Shown here: positions 11,801 through 25,202 of the stretch, piece after piece | Position numbering within the stretch: position 1 is the first letter of the stretch | How the letters are laid out: every line of letters starts with the position of its first letter | NCBI RefSeq assembly: GCF_000972845.2 | Contig: NC_040027.1 | Span: 15,917,803-15,981,802 of the forward strand | Direction: 5' to 3' | DNA length: 64,000 bases | Origin: Larimichthys crocea | Taxonomy: Eukaryota; Chordata; Actinopteri; Sciaenidae | Program-made: the position numbers and the translations under genes | Notes under the pieces: model-generated | Told to the model about the DNA's origin: nothing | The model's database searches: none | What the model saw: only the letters and a program-made list of their open reading frames with translations

Positions 11801-14800
11801 CCTCATCTCTCCCTCTTGCCTCTCTCCACCAGCTCATCATTATTGGCAATCAGTGTATTGTGTGACTTCTACAAATCGCAAGCGGCGGTGCAGAGAGCCA
11901 AACGGACGATGCCTGCCACGATTTTATAGTGCAGAAGACTCGTCCAAAAACACGCCAATGACTCTGATGAGGTAGACGGGAGATAAGCGATGCTAGAAAA
12001 AAAAAAAAATCTGATAAATGGAAGTCGACACCTGGCAGAATTTACCCTTGTTCACTGCAGCGAAAATGCTGAAAGTTGTAGAGTTCGACACCAGGGAGAG
12101 ACAGAAAAAGCGATGAAATGAAAACAAGTGAAGCAGAACCTGCTTTTGGTGTTAGAACGCGTGCGTTTCACACAAAAAAAAGTCCTCTCTCCACCCCTTC
12201 CTAATATCTGTACTTTTCTCTTTCTTCTTCTACTCTTTGTTTCTCCTCAATCTTCACCCATTTTCCTCCTTATCTTCGCCTGCTCCCCACAGAGTTCATT
12301 CAATCCAAGATTGGGCGTTTTGAGTGTCGCCAGTCAACAAGGAAGCAGTTCAGTCGGTGACGCTCGGCTGCTGGATGGCAAACACACAACCCGTAGGGGC
12401 CCAGCAGTGATCTGTCTGTTGAAGCGTCTCCAAATGCCTCTCTCTCAGTCTGCCACTCGGCATAATCAAGCCCCCAAATGCAGTACACCGTCCCGGCCCC
12501 CCTGGCTTGGCTTTATCTGAAAAGACAGCATGTGTAGGTAGAGCAGCGCGGGGAACAATTTGTACAATCGGTGGCCAGAAAAAGAGTGGATATATATTTC
12601 AGCCCAAAAGCCCAGTATCCAGCTGTAGGGCCCCTCATTCATCTGGGATTGGGAGGCGTTTGACTCTATTCATCTATTCACTTCAGACTCCATAATTACC
12701 TCGTGCATGTCATTTCACTGCTGCCCTCTTTTTCCACTCTTGCATCAGACTTTACTGTTCTCTGACCTCCAGCAATTCCTGCCACAACATTCAAGATCTC
12801 TGCTGTCATTAAATTCAACTAAAAGACACAGCAACATTAAATATACATATACATATAACTGTATGTTTTATGAGATAGGAATACACTTATCTCTTAACCT
12901 TCCCTCTTATTTTCTTCTAGTCAGTCATAGAAATACACTGCATCTTAAGCTGCACTTTATGCAAAACCAAATAATCTTGCTCCATTGGTTTCCATAGAGA
13001 GATGCAGCCATAATAATCACAGCTCCCTATGCATATTTTAGCATTGCAAAGCATGCCTGGGGCCTTATGAATTTGCTTCTTTTTCATGTTGATCTTTCTC
13101 TTGTCTTCTGGAGTCAAACGAAACAAAAGAGGAGCCAAGTTGCCGTTTTACTGACTCCCCATTATGGTGATGCCACAGTTAAAAGAAACGGCGATCACGC
13201 TGCTACAGTAATGCATAATGTCACATACATGTTATGTACTACTGTGCGAATGTTGGTATTTGAATGTTAAAACATCTGCTCAAATGAGCAGTTTATGCAC
13301 AATTAAAACCCTCTGATCTCTGAACATATTTACAGGCCGATGACTCAAACAGGGAAAAAAAAAAAAAAAAGGATATTGTGAACACAGCGATTTCGTGTCA
13401 CACGGCAGTTTCAGGGTGAATTTGCAACCTTTTTTGCTTTCTTTCAGACAGTTATGTCTGTCTATTCATGCCTCTTCTAATAAAGGTGACTGCTCTCGCT
13501 TGCACCAGTATTGCATGTCATTGTTATTCAGCTCTTGTATCTTCCTCTGTGGCGTAATCTTTTTAACTGGAAAAATATTCAAGTCAATGTGACCCCCATT
13601 GGTGGGGAGAATTCCCCACATTTCTTTTGTCTTCGATATTAAACTAAAATCCTCCCAGAAATAAATTATTCAGCCATGGCCATACTAACTGTCACTTTGT
13701 TATACATGGCCATCAAGTTACTGTCATGCATCCCACACATGTGCTCATGCCAACACATGGAGGAAGCCTACTGGTGGTCTCTGCCAGGATCTTTATTTAA
13801 ATAATGGACTGAGCTGAGCCGCAGTCGTGTCCATATGGTCGCCTCCAGCTCTTCCTCCTCTAATGATCTCATTGGAGAATAAATATCGGGACTCAGGCAC
13901 TCGCAGGGGGAGAGGCTCACAGATAGAGCTGTGTACCCTTTACTTTCTCTAAGCCACTGTGGAGCTATACCGGTTCGATAGACACCTTCAGGAAAGGTGT
14001 AAACCAATTTACCAAAGTACGAGGGGACAGTTGAAGAGAAGCCACTCGCTTCTTAATACATATCTGGGCAAATATACTCATCAATTGTAGAATCCAGAGA
14101 TTGCTGTAAACACACATGAATCAAAATGTGGCAATCCAGATGACTTTAGATACTCTATTATTAAAGGACTATTTTTTTTGAATGGTCAGGACTGACCTCT
14201 ACATAGATATGGATGGTGTAATTAAAATGATTATGGGTGCCTGGAGCCAGGCTAAACCTTTGGTTGTCCCAGCCTTAGGTGAAATCAGGGGAGCTCAGCG
14301 CTGTAGAGAGAATTAATCTGGAATCTTATTTATTTATTTATTCACAACACTTTAGATCCAAAGCAGACAGTTAACCATCCAACAAAGGCAAACTGCAGTA
14401 TACTTCTGGTCAAACTAAAGCCCATCTGGGTGTAAAGGCAACCATAATATATATTATGGTTGGTTATGGTTGGATGGAATATGCCATTCCAAACAACGGC
14501 TCTGTGATATACAGAGGGAACATTGAGGAAGATAAAAAAGACAGATACTTGGCAAAGATTTTGCTTGTAAAAAAAAAAATCTATAACAAGAAAATGGCTG
14601 TGTGCAATGGCTTGATAATGTTCAGGGAATTCATTCAATGGAAAAGTTTACCTGTGTTTTGCAAGTTAAACAAAATATTTTTAGCAGGAAATAGATCATT
14701 CTCATAAAACAGTACGCCATGACAACTTTTGAACAAATATGTTATGCTTATGGCTTTGTAGTATTTGTGCTGCTAACAAGTGAATTTTGTTGTTTGCAGA

Positions 14801-17800
14801 TTTAAAAACAAAATAAATCTGGGCTGCATGGCACACATACAGAGGTGCACACTATAAATATGATTTGATGTCATTAGTCAGCTAGTAGGTGATACAAGCC
14901 CAACTTTCTGTATTCATCTAAATATAGATCATTTTATTTGAAGGGTATGAAAGCTGAGCGAATCATAAGTCAAGATGGACAGAGAGGGATAAGTGAGACG
15001 AGGCTCGAGAAGAGAAAGGGGGGTAAAAAGGAGAAAAACAAACACGTCTCTGACGTTGGCTCAGACTAAAAGGCAGAAAGAAAAGAAAAATTGTGAAGAG
15101 AGAAGATAAGTAAGGGGGTAGATGGCAGGGGACCTGGTTTGGGGAAGCAGAAGAAGAGGCGGAGGTAAAAGGCAACCAGTTAGTGAGACAGAAGTAGCAG
15201 AAGGGAATCTACAATTTGGGTCCACTGGGACCAGCATTATTCTTTGTAGTCTTGTCCTGAAACATCGACACTGTGTGTCTCTCTCTGACTTGTTACACTC
15301 TAGACAAGCTCCGCTTTCTGTCACATTAACGCAGCTTTAATCTTGCATGCAGAGGCTTCTCCTCACACTGTGTTTCACCTCATTTTAGCATTGTGTAATA
15401 ATCAGGAGAGCAGTGTGGCATGAGGTGTTTGTCGGGGTGAATTCAATTGAGGGAAACAATATGTTGTGTTTACATTTCAGTTTAAGTCCTGATGCTTTTA
15501 TCTGCCCGGGTCAATGTAATTACTTTAATACAATATTAATGCCTTCACTGTAAGCTTGACTACCATGATTGACTGCCACTTTTTTATTATTCATTAAAAT
15601 TATCTAAACCCCTGTAGGTAGCCTATACTTCATACCCACAATTCATTTTAGAGTCGCTCTATTATAAGTAAAGGAGGTGGCTACAACATCCAAACGCATT
15701 GGTGCAAATATCATATTGTGATATTATCAAATTGTGCAATGTAGAGATAGTTAGTCAGAGTATTTATTACTTATTTCATTCCAACATAATTTGATGAGAA
15801 TGGTCTTGACTAGCACACACTGGTATATTTTTATATACAAGGCAAGTCTTGGGTTGCTCCCATCCTGTCTATATACTTATATTCCTCAGAATTGTGATGG
15901 ACAGTGTTTGTCACAGTCAAGGGACTTTGAAACGTTGTCTTTAACAAATATTCAAGATTGAGAAAAGTAGGTTTGGATACTCAGACTGGAATGTCTTACA
16001 GAAAGTTATACAAACTCCATGATCTTTGATGCTTTTAAGATTCTTTCTAAAGACATGGAGACGAAATTGATTCCAAACTTGCCTAGTTGTGACAATAACC
16101 TTCTGAGGGAAGGGTTAGCTAACAGACGTTACCCTACATCAGCTGTGCTCCTCAGAACACTCTGTAGGCGTAAAGCTGCAAAGCTGTAGGTGCCTTTTTT
16201 TGCTGTAAGAAACTCTGCTGGCTGTACAGTAGGTACAGTCCAGTGAGCAAATATTTTTTTTAAAGAGCATGCTGTAGTTGCGTGGAGGCACAAATGGCAA
16301 AAGTACATATCAAACTGTCCCTTTAGGGCTAGAGGGAATTTACTTAAACAAAATATGTTGCTACTAATAGTCAAATTAGCTGTTACTGTTGCTACATTAA
16401 GCAATCCAGTTGATAAAAGGTGGTACACAAGGCAAAGGAAGCTCATTAGAATAATTCTGCATACATTAAAATGCATATGTACACACACACACTGGCAGCA
16501 ACTCTGCAGAGAAGCTGCCAGAAGTCCATTAGTCTTGCACAATTAGAGTAACATTTTTCATTTATTGGCAAGGAAAACTTGTGTGTAGCCGTCGCCATAT
16601 ACTGCTGTAGAATAACTTTATGTCTCCTTTATTATTGAAAGAGAAAAAATCAGCTGCTTGAAATTGAGAAGACAGTTGCAATGCGATGTAGTTCTTGGCA
16701 AACTGAATAAAGGATCAGCCTGATGTTGCAGCTACACCGAGTGGAATCAGATGCTGTAAGTTCACAGGGGAACTGAAACAATCACTTGGAAGTTAGTGTG
16801 AGACGCACACACACTCACAGGGCTCACAAATGCAAAAATAGATATACAAGCGGCATATATATATGTAAGTCAATTCAAGGCGGTGCTGTCACAAATACTG
16901 TCATTATTGAAAGTACAATCTGACTCGACAGACGATCTAAAAATATGCTGAAGCTGAAACAATAATGATTGGTCTCCTCTGACTGCATTTTATTTGCGGT
17001 GGAAAAAGCCACGGCGTGATTAAACATGTAAGCAGTCCTTTGTAGGACTCGCCACATGGGCTCCTGTCTGGGCTTCGACTTCAAGTGAGAAAGTCAGTTT
17101 CAATTCTAAATATCAAACTGCATATATACATTCATTATCAAACTTCTGTAACTCGAGTTCTCATTTCTAACACACATCTAAAGCAGAACTATAGCCATAA
17201 AGAATTTTAAAATAGCCCAGCTAGGGGTGGAAATTCCCTCAACTTTTATGACACTAGGAGTCTTTTACAAAAACGTTTCTAGACCCATTTTGATGGACGT
17301 CATTTTTCATTCCTTTAATTACTGTGTGATCACATTCACAATAGCATAATCGTAAATATTAATCAGGTAAAAAAGTCAAATGATTGTACTTCTATTATCA
17401 TTTACAGACTCTAAAGAAGCTCATCAACTGGCAGATTCAGGTTAAACATGCAACAATGCCCTCCCGATAACTTGAGGATCTTAGCTGGAAGTTTAAGTTT
17501 TATGGTGGTTGTAGCATCTTTCAAAATATTCCGATGGATATAGAAACATGAGGTAATCCTGGTGCAGTCTATGTGCTGCTATTATACAATTTGCCTCAAT
17601 GACCAGAGTGTTGTTTCTGGTACCATCACTGGGCAGCGTCAAAGTGAGTAATTTTCCTATAGCCTATATGGCTTTAACAATTATCAATGTTAAAGCATCC
17701 TCATTTGTTCTCTGTACCTGTAGCTTTTGTACTATCCATACTTGAATACATGAATTGCTCCTTCTGATTTTGTGCCAGTAATATCTGTTGATCAACAGAG

Positions 17801-20024
17801 AGTTAACTTATCGAGCGACAAAAACATTCTCTGGTTCCAGTTTCTCAAATGTGAACATTTTATTTCATTGCAAGCTATGTCTCTTTGGGTTTTGGTGATT
17901 TTAAGACATTACCCTGGGGTAAGATAGATATTTTTCACTATTTTTTTTTTTTACATTTTTAAGTCTAAACAGATAAACTGAAAATGCCATTAAATCAATA
18001 AAATAATCATCAGTTACAGCCCAATTTTGGAAACAAAACAAAAGAATAGAAAACTTCACGGGTTCCCCTCGGGGAAGGACTCACTTGGACTAAACAGAAA
18101 TGCAAAGGGTTGAGCTGAATGAATATTTAAAAAAGGAGTATACCGATCAGGCATTAAATAATGTTCCCTGCATTTCTTGTCAGCTCTGGTGTCGTTATCT
18201 AACAAAGACTCTTAAAAGTAGGTGTGATAATAAGATCCCACTGACCTGCATGTCAGCGCTTTTGCAGAAAAATTAAATTACCTTTCTGCCTTTAAATGAT
18301 GCCATTGTTATTGTTAACGCCTCAGTCTGTTACAAAGAATAAAAATCTCTTCTTGAAAATAATTCACCTTCAAGGTGTTTTTCAGCGTTATGAAAAAAAA
18401 AAAAAAAGGTGTTATGACAGGTTTTAAAATGAACCGACACATGAGGACGGAGAGGGGAGTACACACTGGAATGGATTGCTCTTAAGTGTGATTCGCACTG
18501 TTTCAGTTAAGTGAGCTCCATTCAGGTTTTCAGGTTACTGGCCCTCGTAAGATTTTTACAGGTTGTATCTGAGCGAAGGGAAATGGCCTGTGGATGAGGT
18601 GATGTGGAGAAGATATAAGGGACATGAGCCAAAAAGTAATAATGAAATGAAAAAAAAGTCCAATTATTTAACAACGTTCATTAAACATCAACATAATAAA
18701 ATGTCGGCAGTTAGGTAGTTACTGTTTTATGGTATTTTGGTGCTCTCTGATAGACACAGTAAAGAGACGAGATGGAGAGAGAATGGCAGGAAGCTGGCAT
18801 CATGCTCTGTTCAACAGATGTACTTTATGCTCTTTTTCTGCACAACAGTAGTTTCACAAAATGTTATTACTACTGCTATCATCATTGCAGTTTGAAACCT
18901 TTTTCTGTGTTGCGGCAAGACCATTCAAGTGTTAGCGAGCCGGTTTTAATATTAAAACACAAACTTGCTTCTCCCTGGACTATATAGCATGAAGCTCAGT
19001 CACTAGAGAGATGAAACTGCAAATCCAATTTCTCGTCATAATCATATTCACTAGTAAAGAACATGGAGTCCTAGAGTTCCAGATCCATCTGTAATGTCTT
19101 TCCCTTACTGTGGACCAAGCATATTCTTCATCGCTTCCTGTAGATGTGAGGTACATCAAGTTATTTTTTTTATCAATTTACCCACTATCCACATCTACCA
19201 TCTGGTAAATGAGCCATGGCTGGCAAATATAGCATAGTTTATTTTCATTTTTCTGAGTTGGGAACTTATTTTTACAGATAGAGAGAAAATCATATTTCAC
19301 CAGCAGATCTCTGTCCTGCTTGACATTGATGTATTACTTTGGTCTAGAGCATTCCCATTCACTTCTCCAGTAATTGCATTTAGATTCCAGCACCTGCATA
19401 CTGGAAGAAAAATCTGAAATGTAAACAAACCAGAAAAATACAATTATCCGGTTTTGAAAATGTGCCTGAGGAGACTCATATGAGATAATACTGTCTGAGC
19501 GAATAACATGTTTGATTGCAGGAGACACTGATAGAGCGTGTGTTGACGCAGATCTTTCATCGTGAGCTTGGCTGAGAGAGAACATTCACATAAAAGAACA
19601 CACTGGAGATGTGTTCCTTCAAACTACGGCAAGCTATCGAACAGTAAACAATCATTTTTTGGTGATAAGAAGAGGACGGAGAAGAAGATATAATTGCCTC
19701 TAGGGATAAAACTAATAATTATTTTCATGATTCACTTTCTTTCATTTTATTTAATTGCTAATTGAATTTTTTTTTGATAGCAAACAGCATAGAGGCAGAC
19801 GTGCAACATGCAACAGAAGGTCACCAGCTGTAATACAAGAACTAAAAAGAAATCTCCATCACAGTTTGTAAAAATAAAAAGGTAATGTCTTCACAGTGTT
19901 TATGTGAGAAATAATCTGCAGTCCTAAACAGGTCAAAAGGCAGTGAATACTCACTCTGGAAAGATAATTATGTTCAATGGTGACTGACATAGTCGCATTA
20001 ATATAAAGTCTGTGTAAAGGCAAT

Positions 20025-20360
20025 TCTGAGATTTCTTTGTAAATACATTAAATATGTTGGAAAATAGTTGCAAAAAACATGTGAAAGACTTTGAACGAAA
20101 TATTACTGAAATGTGGAGTTAGAGGTTAAAACAGTTTTTCACCAGTTTTCAGTCCGGGATTTTGTGGGCGGTCCTTAAAGGGCGGCTCGATGACACGCTT
20201 AGGCCACCCTGAGCATACCCCTGCACCCCTAGCAGAGAGATAGAGATTAATTAATCTCAGAGTGTTACAAAGTTCGTCATGTCATTTTCTGAACTCATCT
20301 GACACGTTTCAGTCGCTTCAAAATTGCTGCTTGACTGCTCCCATGAGTGGGTGTGGCTTC
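20025..20360 (-). repeat. Dispersed repeat, longer copy
   Basis: Reverse-complement relative of the repeat at 2605-2825, about 100 bases longer. It shares the core CATACCCCTGCACCCCTAGC and the GGATTTTGTGGGCGGTCC block. It is a better starting point for building the family consensus. No coding capacity is seen. Confidence 0.75.
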
Positions 20361-22337
20361 AGCACAGTCCTGGAGCTGAGAATACTGCTCATTTTCACCC
20401 GATTTTGAAACCAAATTTCATAAACTTGGCAAAATTTTTAACTATTCAAATTTGGCTAGGTGGTTAATAACACTGTCTCCTTTGGTCTGACAAACTCAGA
20501 ACAGAGAAGTGTTTCTAATATTTTGGCCATAAAATGTGGCCCATACTATAAATAATTGGAATACTCTGATGCCAGAACAGCAGAATTAACACTTTAAGAT
20601 ACACTGCTCAGTTATGTAAGGAGGAGGACACACAGATTCAGTATGAAGGAGATCCAAACAAACACAACAACAATAGTTTGGCTGCAAATTTGGAAACGAG
20701 CGGCCAGCTGGATACAACACAAGGCAAAGAGACTCTTTCTCACACACACACACACATACACAATGTTGAAAGTAGAGGACAAGTAATGCCCCACTCTCTC
20801 ATTCCCACTCACATTCTAGATGATAGTTTTCCAGTCCATAGCCTTTGGATGTCAGTACTTATAAATCCACCATTTAGACAAAAAAACAAACCCTCTCAAA
20901 AAACAAACAAAAAAAACACAGGTTACCTCTCAGCATGAGAACATTCACATTAAATAAAACAAAAGCAGTGAATGTTGGAGAGTTGCAGTTTTATGCTGTG
21001 TAATTAGTAGAATATGTAATTATGTGTGTACATGTGTGCTTTCGGATGACCGACTAGAAACTTGATTAGAGCAGAGTTTAACTGTGAATGCACACAGAAG
21101 AAGAAATATTGTATTTTCAAATGGCATCTGTCTTGAAGATCTGTCATCTACATACATTTTTTATCTCTCGTGGCAGTCGTAAACAAATAAATAAAGAATA
21201 AAGATGGAGCATGGGTCACTTGGCTGTGGACAGTAAGTGAGTTAATCGTCTAAACTAGAAAATTCATTATTTTTCCGTCAAGAAAATCCTTCTGAGTATT
21301 ATTACAAAAGACATTTGTGTCTTAATATTCTGTAAATGAGGTGTGCATTCATTTGATCAAAGATTAAACCACTGAATGAACTCTTTCCTGCCTTGTGATG
21401 AGTGACAGCAGCAAAATACAGTTAAACAACCTGATCTGTCTTCATAAATAGAGATTTAAAGCCTTTAATGTGACGTCTAATAGCCATATTAATTTAATGC
21501 TGTATGCTTTCCTGTCACTGTTTGGTTATCAGACACACAGCAAATGTTTTACAAGAAACAATATCTGGTGTAAACGCCCCGAGTGGTTGCAAATAAGTTC
21601 TCCTTGACGAAGCAATTAACTGAATGGAGCTGCTGCTGCACTACTGTAAGCCTCATTGCATCGGTAACTAGGTTAGTTGTGCTACCTGTGCAATATAATA
21701 AATCTCTGACCACGCACTCTGCTCTGCAGGATGCCCTGAGATGGATGGATCTCTCAGCTACTTGTCCTGATGGATATCTCATTTCCTTTCTGATGCAGTA
21801 GTTAATTAGGCTTGACCAAGCACCGTCTGTGTTGTCCAACTAGCAGATTTGTGCATCCATCCAGCTTGACCTGACCATGAATAATGTCTCAAGAGTTGTT
21901 GCTAGTCAGCTATGATGGAGATATATGCACTAGGTGGTTGCTTTTATGGGACACCCTATTAGTAACAGGACAGTGCTTAGGCCTAAAGCCTGTGAAAATG
22001 TGGCTTCAAATAGTAAAAATGAATATATGGTATAAAAGTTGAGTGTTTCTCTAAGCACTGACACAAATCTGAATGAAATGTTCATAACTATTAGAAAACT
22101 TCAAAAACAGCTAATTTTGCTGTCCAGATCATTTCTCCAGACTGTGTAGGCATGGCGGATTGCATTTTGATTGACATCTTCCTCAGGAGCACTGGCACAG
22201 AAACTAAGCCACCTAAGAAAATCAATATCAGCTTAAGTGTACGCTATATTAAGAATATTTTCACAGGTGTTTACTTTGCCGCCAGACAGTCTTTTTTTCT
22301 GATGGGGGACTGAAGCTGTTATCTATGCCCTCTTCAA

Positions 22338-22372
22338 TAGATAGATAGAAAGATAGATGGATAGATAGATAA
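22338..22372 (+). repeat. (GATA)n-type microsatellite
   Basis: ATAG units with a few substitutions (AAAG, ATGG). The AAAGTACTGT that follows is like the end of a fish non-LTR element, so it may be a retroposon tail. Confidence 0.7.
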
Positions 22373-23184
22373 AGTACTGTGTTGAGCTCTGAAGGGAAAT
22401 TCAAGGGTTACTGTTGCAGTCACATGTATTACAACACAAAAAACAGGCATAAGGTATATACAAAGGCACGAGGTAGATGAGTTTAAAGTGGCTGCAGGAT
22501 GAAAAGAATTAAAAAAGTCTAAGAGAAAGAACATATAACTCTATTTATGTTATATAAAAAATATATACCAAAGAAGATACACATTTAACTTTGTGCAGTA
22601 AAGGTGCATTGTGTATATGTATTTGTTTGAATGAAGTGTGTTTAACGAATACTAGTTAATACGGCAGAGATTTTTTTTTTTTAAACCAACAGCTTCTTCA
22701 GTTTTTTTATGATTGGTTCGGTTAATTGATTGCGTAATAAATGTTAAACCCAGTATCAGGAAAGTTTACAAAAACTTAAATGACAATATTTTGAATCTTG
22801 ATTTAAACAGATGTTATTGTTATGTACCTAAGACTCTAAATTACATAGTTAGAAGGCTATTGTAGATTTGGGTTTTGGTCATGGTGTCATTTCCTCTTTT
22901 ATTACAAAAGGATGGACAGCTTGGACCCTTACCTGCCTGTGTGGTTTTAATATAAAAAATAATACAATCACACTGCACTGATAGCATTTGTGCGCATGAA
23001 AATGAATTCTGCTGCCTGCTCACTTGCATATGGTCCAGTTTCTTTTTCTTTTTTTTATTATTACAGCCTTTATGACAGACATCTCCCTAACAGTAGCATA
23101 ATATGTAATTTAAAATATGCTTCTTTTGTGAACACGTTCAAGAGGAAGCACTCTCCTCCCGCCAGCTTTAACATTAAAGGAGTT

Positions 23185-23187
<3 letters not shown>

Positions 23188-23241
<54 letters not shown>
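23188..23241 (+). repeat. (AG)n microsatellite
   Basis: About 27 perfect AG units. It creates a spurious reading frame of alternating Arg and Glu. Confidence 0.95.
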
Positions 23242-23244
<3 letters not shown>

Positions 23245-24843
23245 TGGGAGGAGGGGACAGGAGGGAGTTGTTGAGTGTCTGCTGATGGGCTAACTCAATT
23301 TCAGGGAACACAATGGAGCCAGAGGCTGATTTCCAAAAGGCAAATTGTCATTCTGAGCTGTACGGCATCTGTCTGGTGAGTTCATCTTCTGTGCGGCGGG
23401 TGTACTCGGGGGAGAAGGCCGCGACCAGAGGAGACGACCACATTACGGTGGGCACCACGATGGGAGGGAATTGAAAGTGAAATTGTTTGAAATGCGTCTG
23501 AAATGCACTGAAATGAGAATCGGGCAGCCTCTTACGGCTGCCATTGGAATCCGTTCAGAAATGCACTCAATTGGTTTGGAGCAGATTGAGTGGGTGAACA
23601 GACGTGGATCGAGTGAATCGACCCAGACAATGATTCTGTTGCCTCGGTGACGGACTGAGGACCCCGATCCCCAGGACTTCTGCCGCCAGTCCTTGTGTTC
23701 TCAACCCCAACCACCCCCCACCACATCACAGCAAAAACACACACACACACACCCCCAACACATACACCCATCCTCCACCTCTATTATTTCTCCATCTTTC
23801 AGACTGTGGGTTTACCATCAGCTGCTAGGTCCCCCCTTTTCATCCAGTGCTCCAATTACAAAAGCTGTCTGCACAGATTAAAGAGGCAGCCTGTCTGACA
23901 GCAGCTAAACACTTCAACATACACACTCACACACACACACACACACAGAACAAACACACAAACTGTGCTGTGCCAGCAAAACATCACCCTGTCTATGTAC
24001 TATTAGAGACAGCTGCACATGTACATCCCCTGACTGCTCTCCTCTCCTAACAACTCACCTGACACTCATGTACATGTGCGCACGTCCGTCAGCCCACACA
24101 CTTGACCCCATCGACTGCATACACACACGCACACACCTACACCTGCCTGTCGCCGCTGTCTGTCACATCCGGGAAGAAACAACAAGCTGTAATGAGAATG
24201 AGAGCTCCTAATTGAAAGTGCCATCTTATTTAATTGTTGTAGAAACACTTAACTAAATAGTCCTTGCGTGTTCAGGTTGTCTACGCCATCGCAGCTGTGT
24301 GAAAGGCTTTCCAGCTCAGGTCCCTGAGCTCGCTCTGTGCCAGGTACTCTAATGGTAAGACACAACATCAAGAAAGTGGACTAGTGTTTTCTATTATAGT
24401 CTTTTTATATGCCTGTCTTTCACTCACCTGTCTCTTACATCATTACCTACTTTAGGTGTGAATGACGGCCGTGTGCTTGAAAAAACTATTTATCTCACGT
24501 GCCCCTTGAATCTTTCTACTACTTTCTACTTTTATGTTAAAAAGTCATAGTGAAATAATAAAAAAAATGTAAATGTAAGAAAACCTTAACACGTCTGCCA
24601 TCTGTTTAAAACACTATGAGATTAAAACTTTCATTCTTTTTGAATTTTCAATATGCGGTATGATTATTGCAAAATGCATCTACAACATACATATTATATC
24701 CCAGGGGTCTCAGAACTTTAAACCCCATCCTAATAAGAGTCCAGTGTTACTTCTGCTTTTACTTTTTAATATAATTTAAATAAATTAAATATCTGACATA
24801 TGTGTCACAGGCCAGTGTAGCTCAAAAATGACTTGTTCACCCG

Positions 24844-24927
24844 AATGGCTATATGTGTGTAATTTTTCCAAGACATCATTTACATAATGGCTATATGTGT
24901 GTAATTTTTCCAAGACATCATTTACAT
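24844..24927 (+). repeat. Perfect tandem duplication of a 42-base unit
   Basis: Two identical 42-base units lie head to tail (24844-24885 and 24886-24927), each beginning AATGGCTATATG. The inverted copy near 54260-54320 carries only one unit. The duplication may therefore be polymorphic or an assembly slip. Confidence 0.9.
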
Positions 24928-24929
24928 AC

Positions 24930-25096
24930 AACCGATTTAGAGTCACCTAATCAGTGCATGTCTTTGGACTGTGGTCGAAGTACCTGGAGAGAAGGTGTAG
25001 GGAGAAAACTCCAGACAGAAAGACCCCAGCCGAGGTTCGAACCAGCAACCTTTTTGCTGTGAAGCGACAGTGCTAACCACAGCACCACCATGCTGC
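24930..25096 (-). repeat. tRNA-like SINE or retroposon fragment
   Basis: On the minus strand it starts with a stretch like TGGTTAGCACTGTCGCTTCA. This is followed by GGTTCGAACC, a good RNA polymerase III box B, and then the AGACATGCA and GACTCTAAAT segments found in an abundant fish repeat. The head resembles tRNA but not closely enough to be a tRNA gene. The same element appears on the plus strand near 54085-54265 inside the inverted copy. Confidence 0.6.
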
Positions 25097-25170
25097 ACAC
25101 CATTTACTTGCCAACCTAATTCTGTGGTTCTCTGATTGGGAAATTTACTTTTACATGTATGTATTTATGA

Positions 25171-25202
25171 GTACACTACTGCTCAAAAGTTTAGGGTCAT
25201 CT
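25171..25202 (+). repeat. Possible Tc1/mariner-type terminal repeat
   Basis: The string ACTACTGCTCAAAAGTTTAG followed by GGTCAT resembles a terminal motif common in fish Tc1-related short elements. No second end was identified. Confidence 0.35.

Larger units (their letters stand above)
1693..20024. other. Gene-poor intergenic DNA
   Basis: About 18 kb of AT-rich sequence. All reading frames are short and none resembles a protein I recognise. The longest, about 137-138 codons at 7044-7460 and 16129-16542, are low-complexity T-rich or unrelated to known families. Contents I can name are the dispersed repeat at 2605-2825, a short fish repeat end at 6033-6060, an L2-like tail at 8778-8845, and scattered A or T runs and short CA tracts. 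Regulatory elements for flanking genes may be present but cannot be recognised without alignment. Confidence 0.7.
20361..24469. other. Intergenic DNA rich in microsatellites
   Basis: No recognised gene. It contains a GATA tract at 22338-22372, a long GA tract at 23188-23241, and CA tracts near 20740, 23737, 23925 and 24119. A segment at 23305-23375 is bounded by splice-like signals and is discussed as a finding. The rest is AT-rich single-copy-looking sequence. Confidence 0.65.

Noticed and set aside
12128..12520. 130-codon plus-strand frame
   Set aside because: Begins in a C/T-rich tract and ends in an unremarkable sequence; no protein family recognised.
16129..16542. 137-codon minus-strand frame
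   Set aside because: No recognisable domain, ordinary AT-rich intergenic composition, no splice context or promoter. Chance frame.
23130..23274. Arg-Glu repeat protein
   Set aside because: Translation of an (AG)n microsatellite.
24930..25096. tRNA gene
   Set aside because: A good box B is present, but the sequence does not fold into a cloverleaf with a clear anticodon and continues into a fish repeat body, so it is a SINE-like element.
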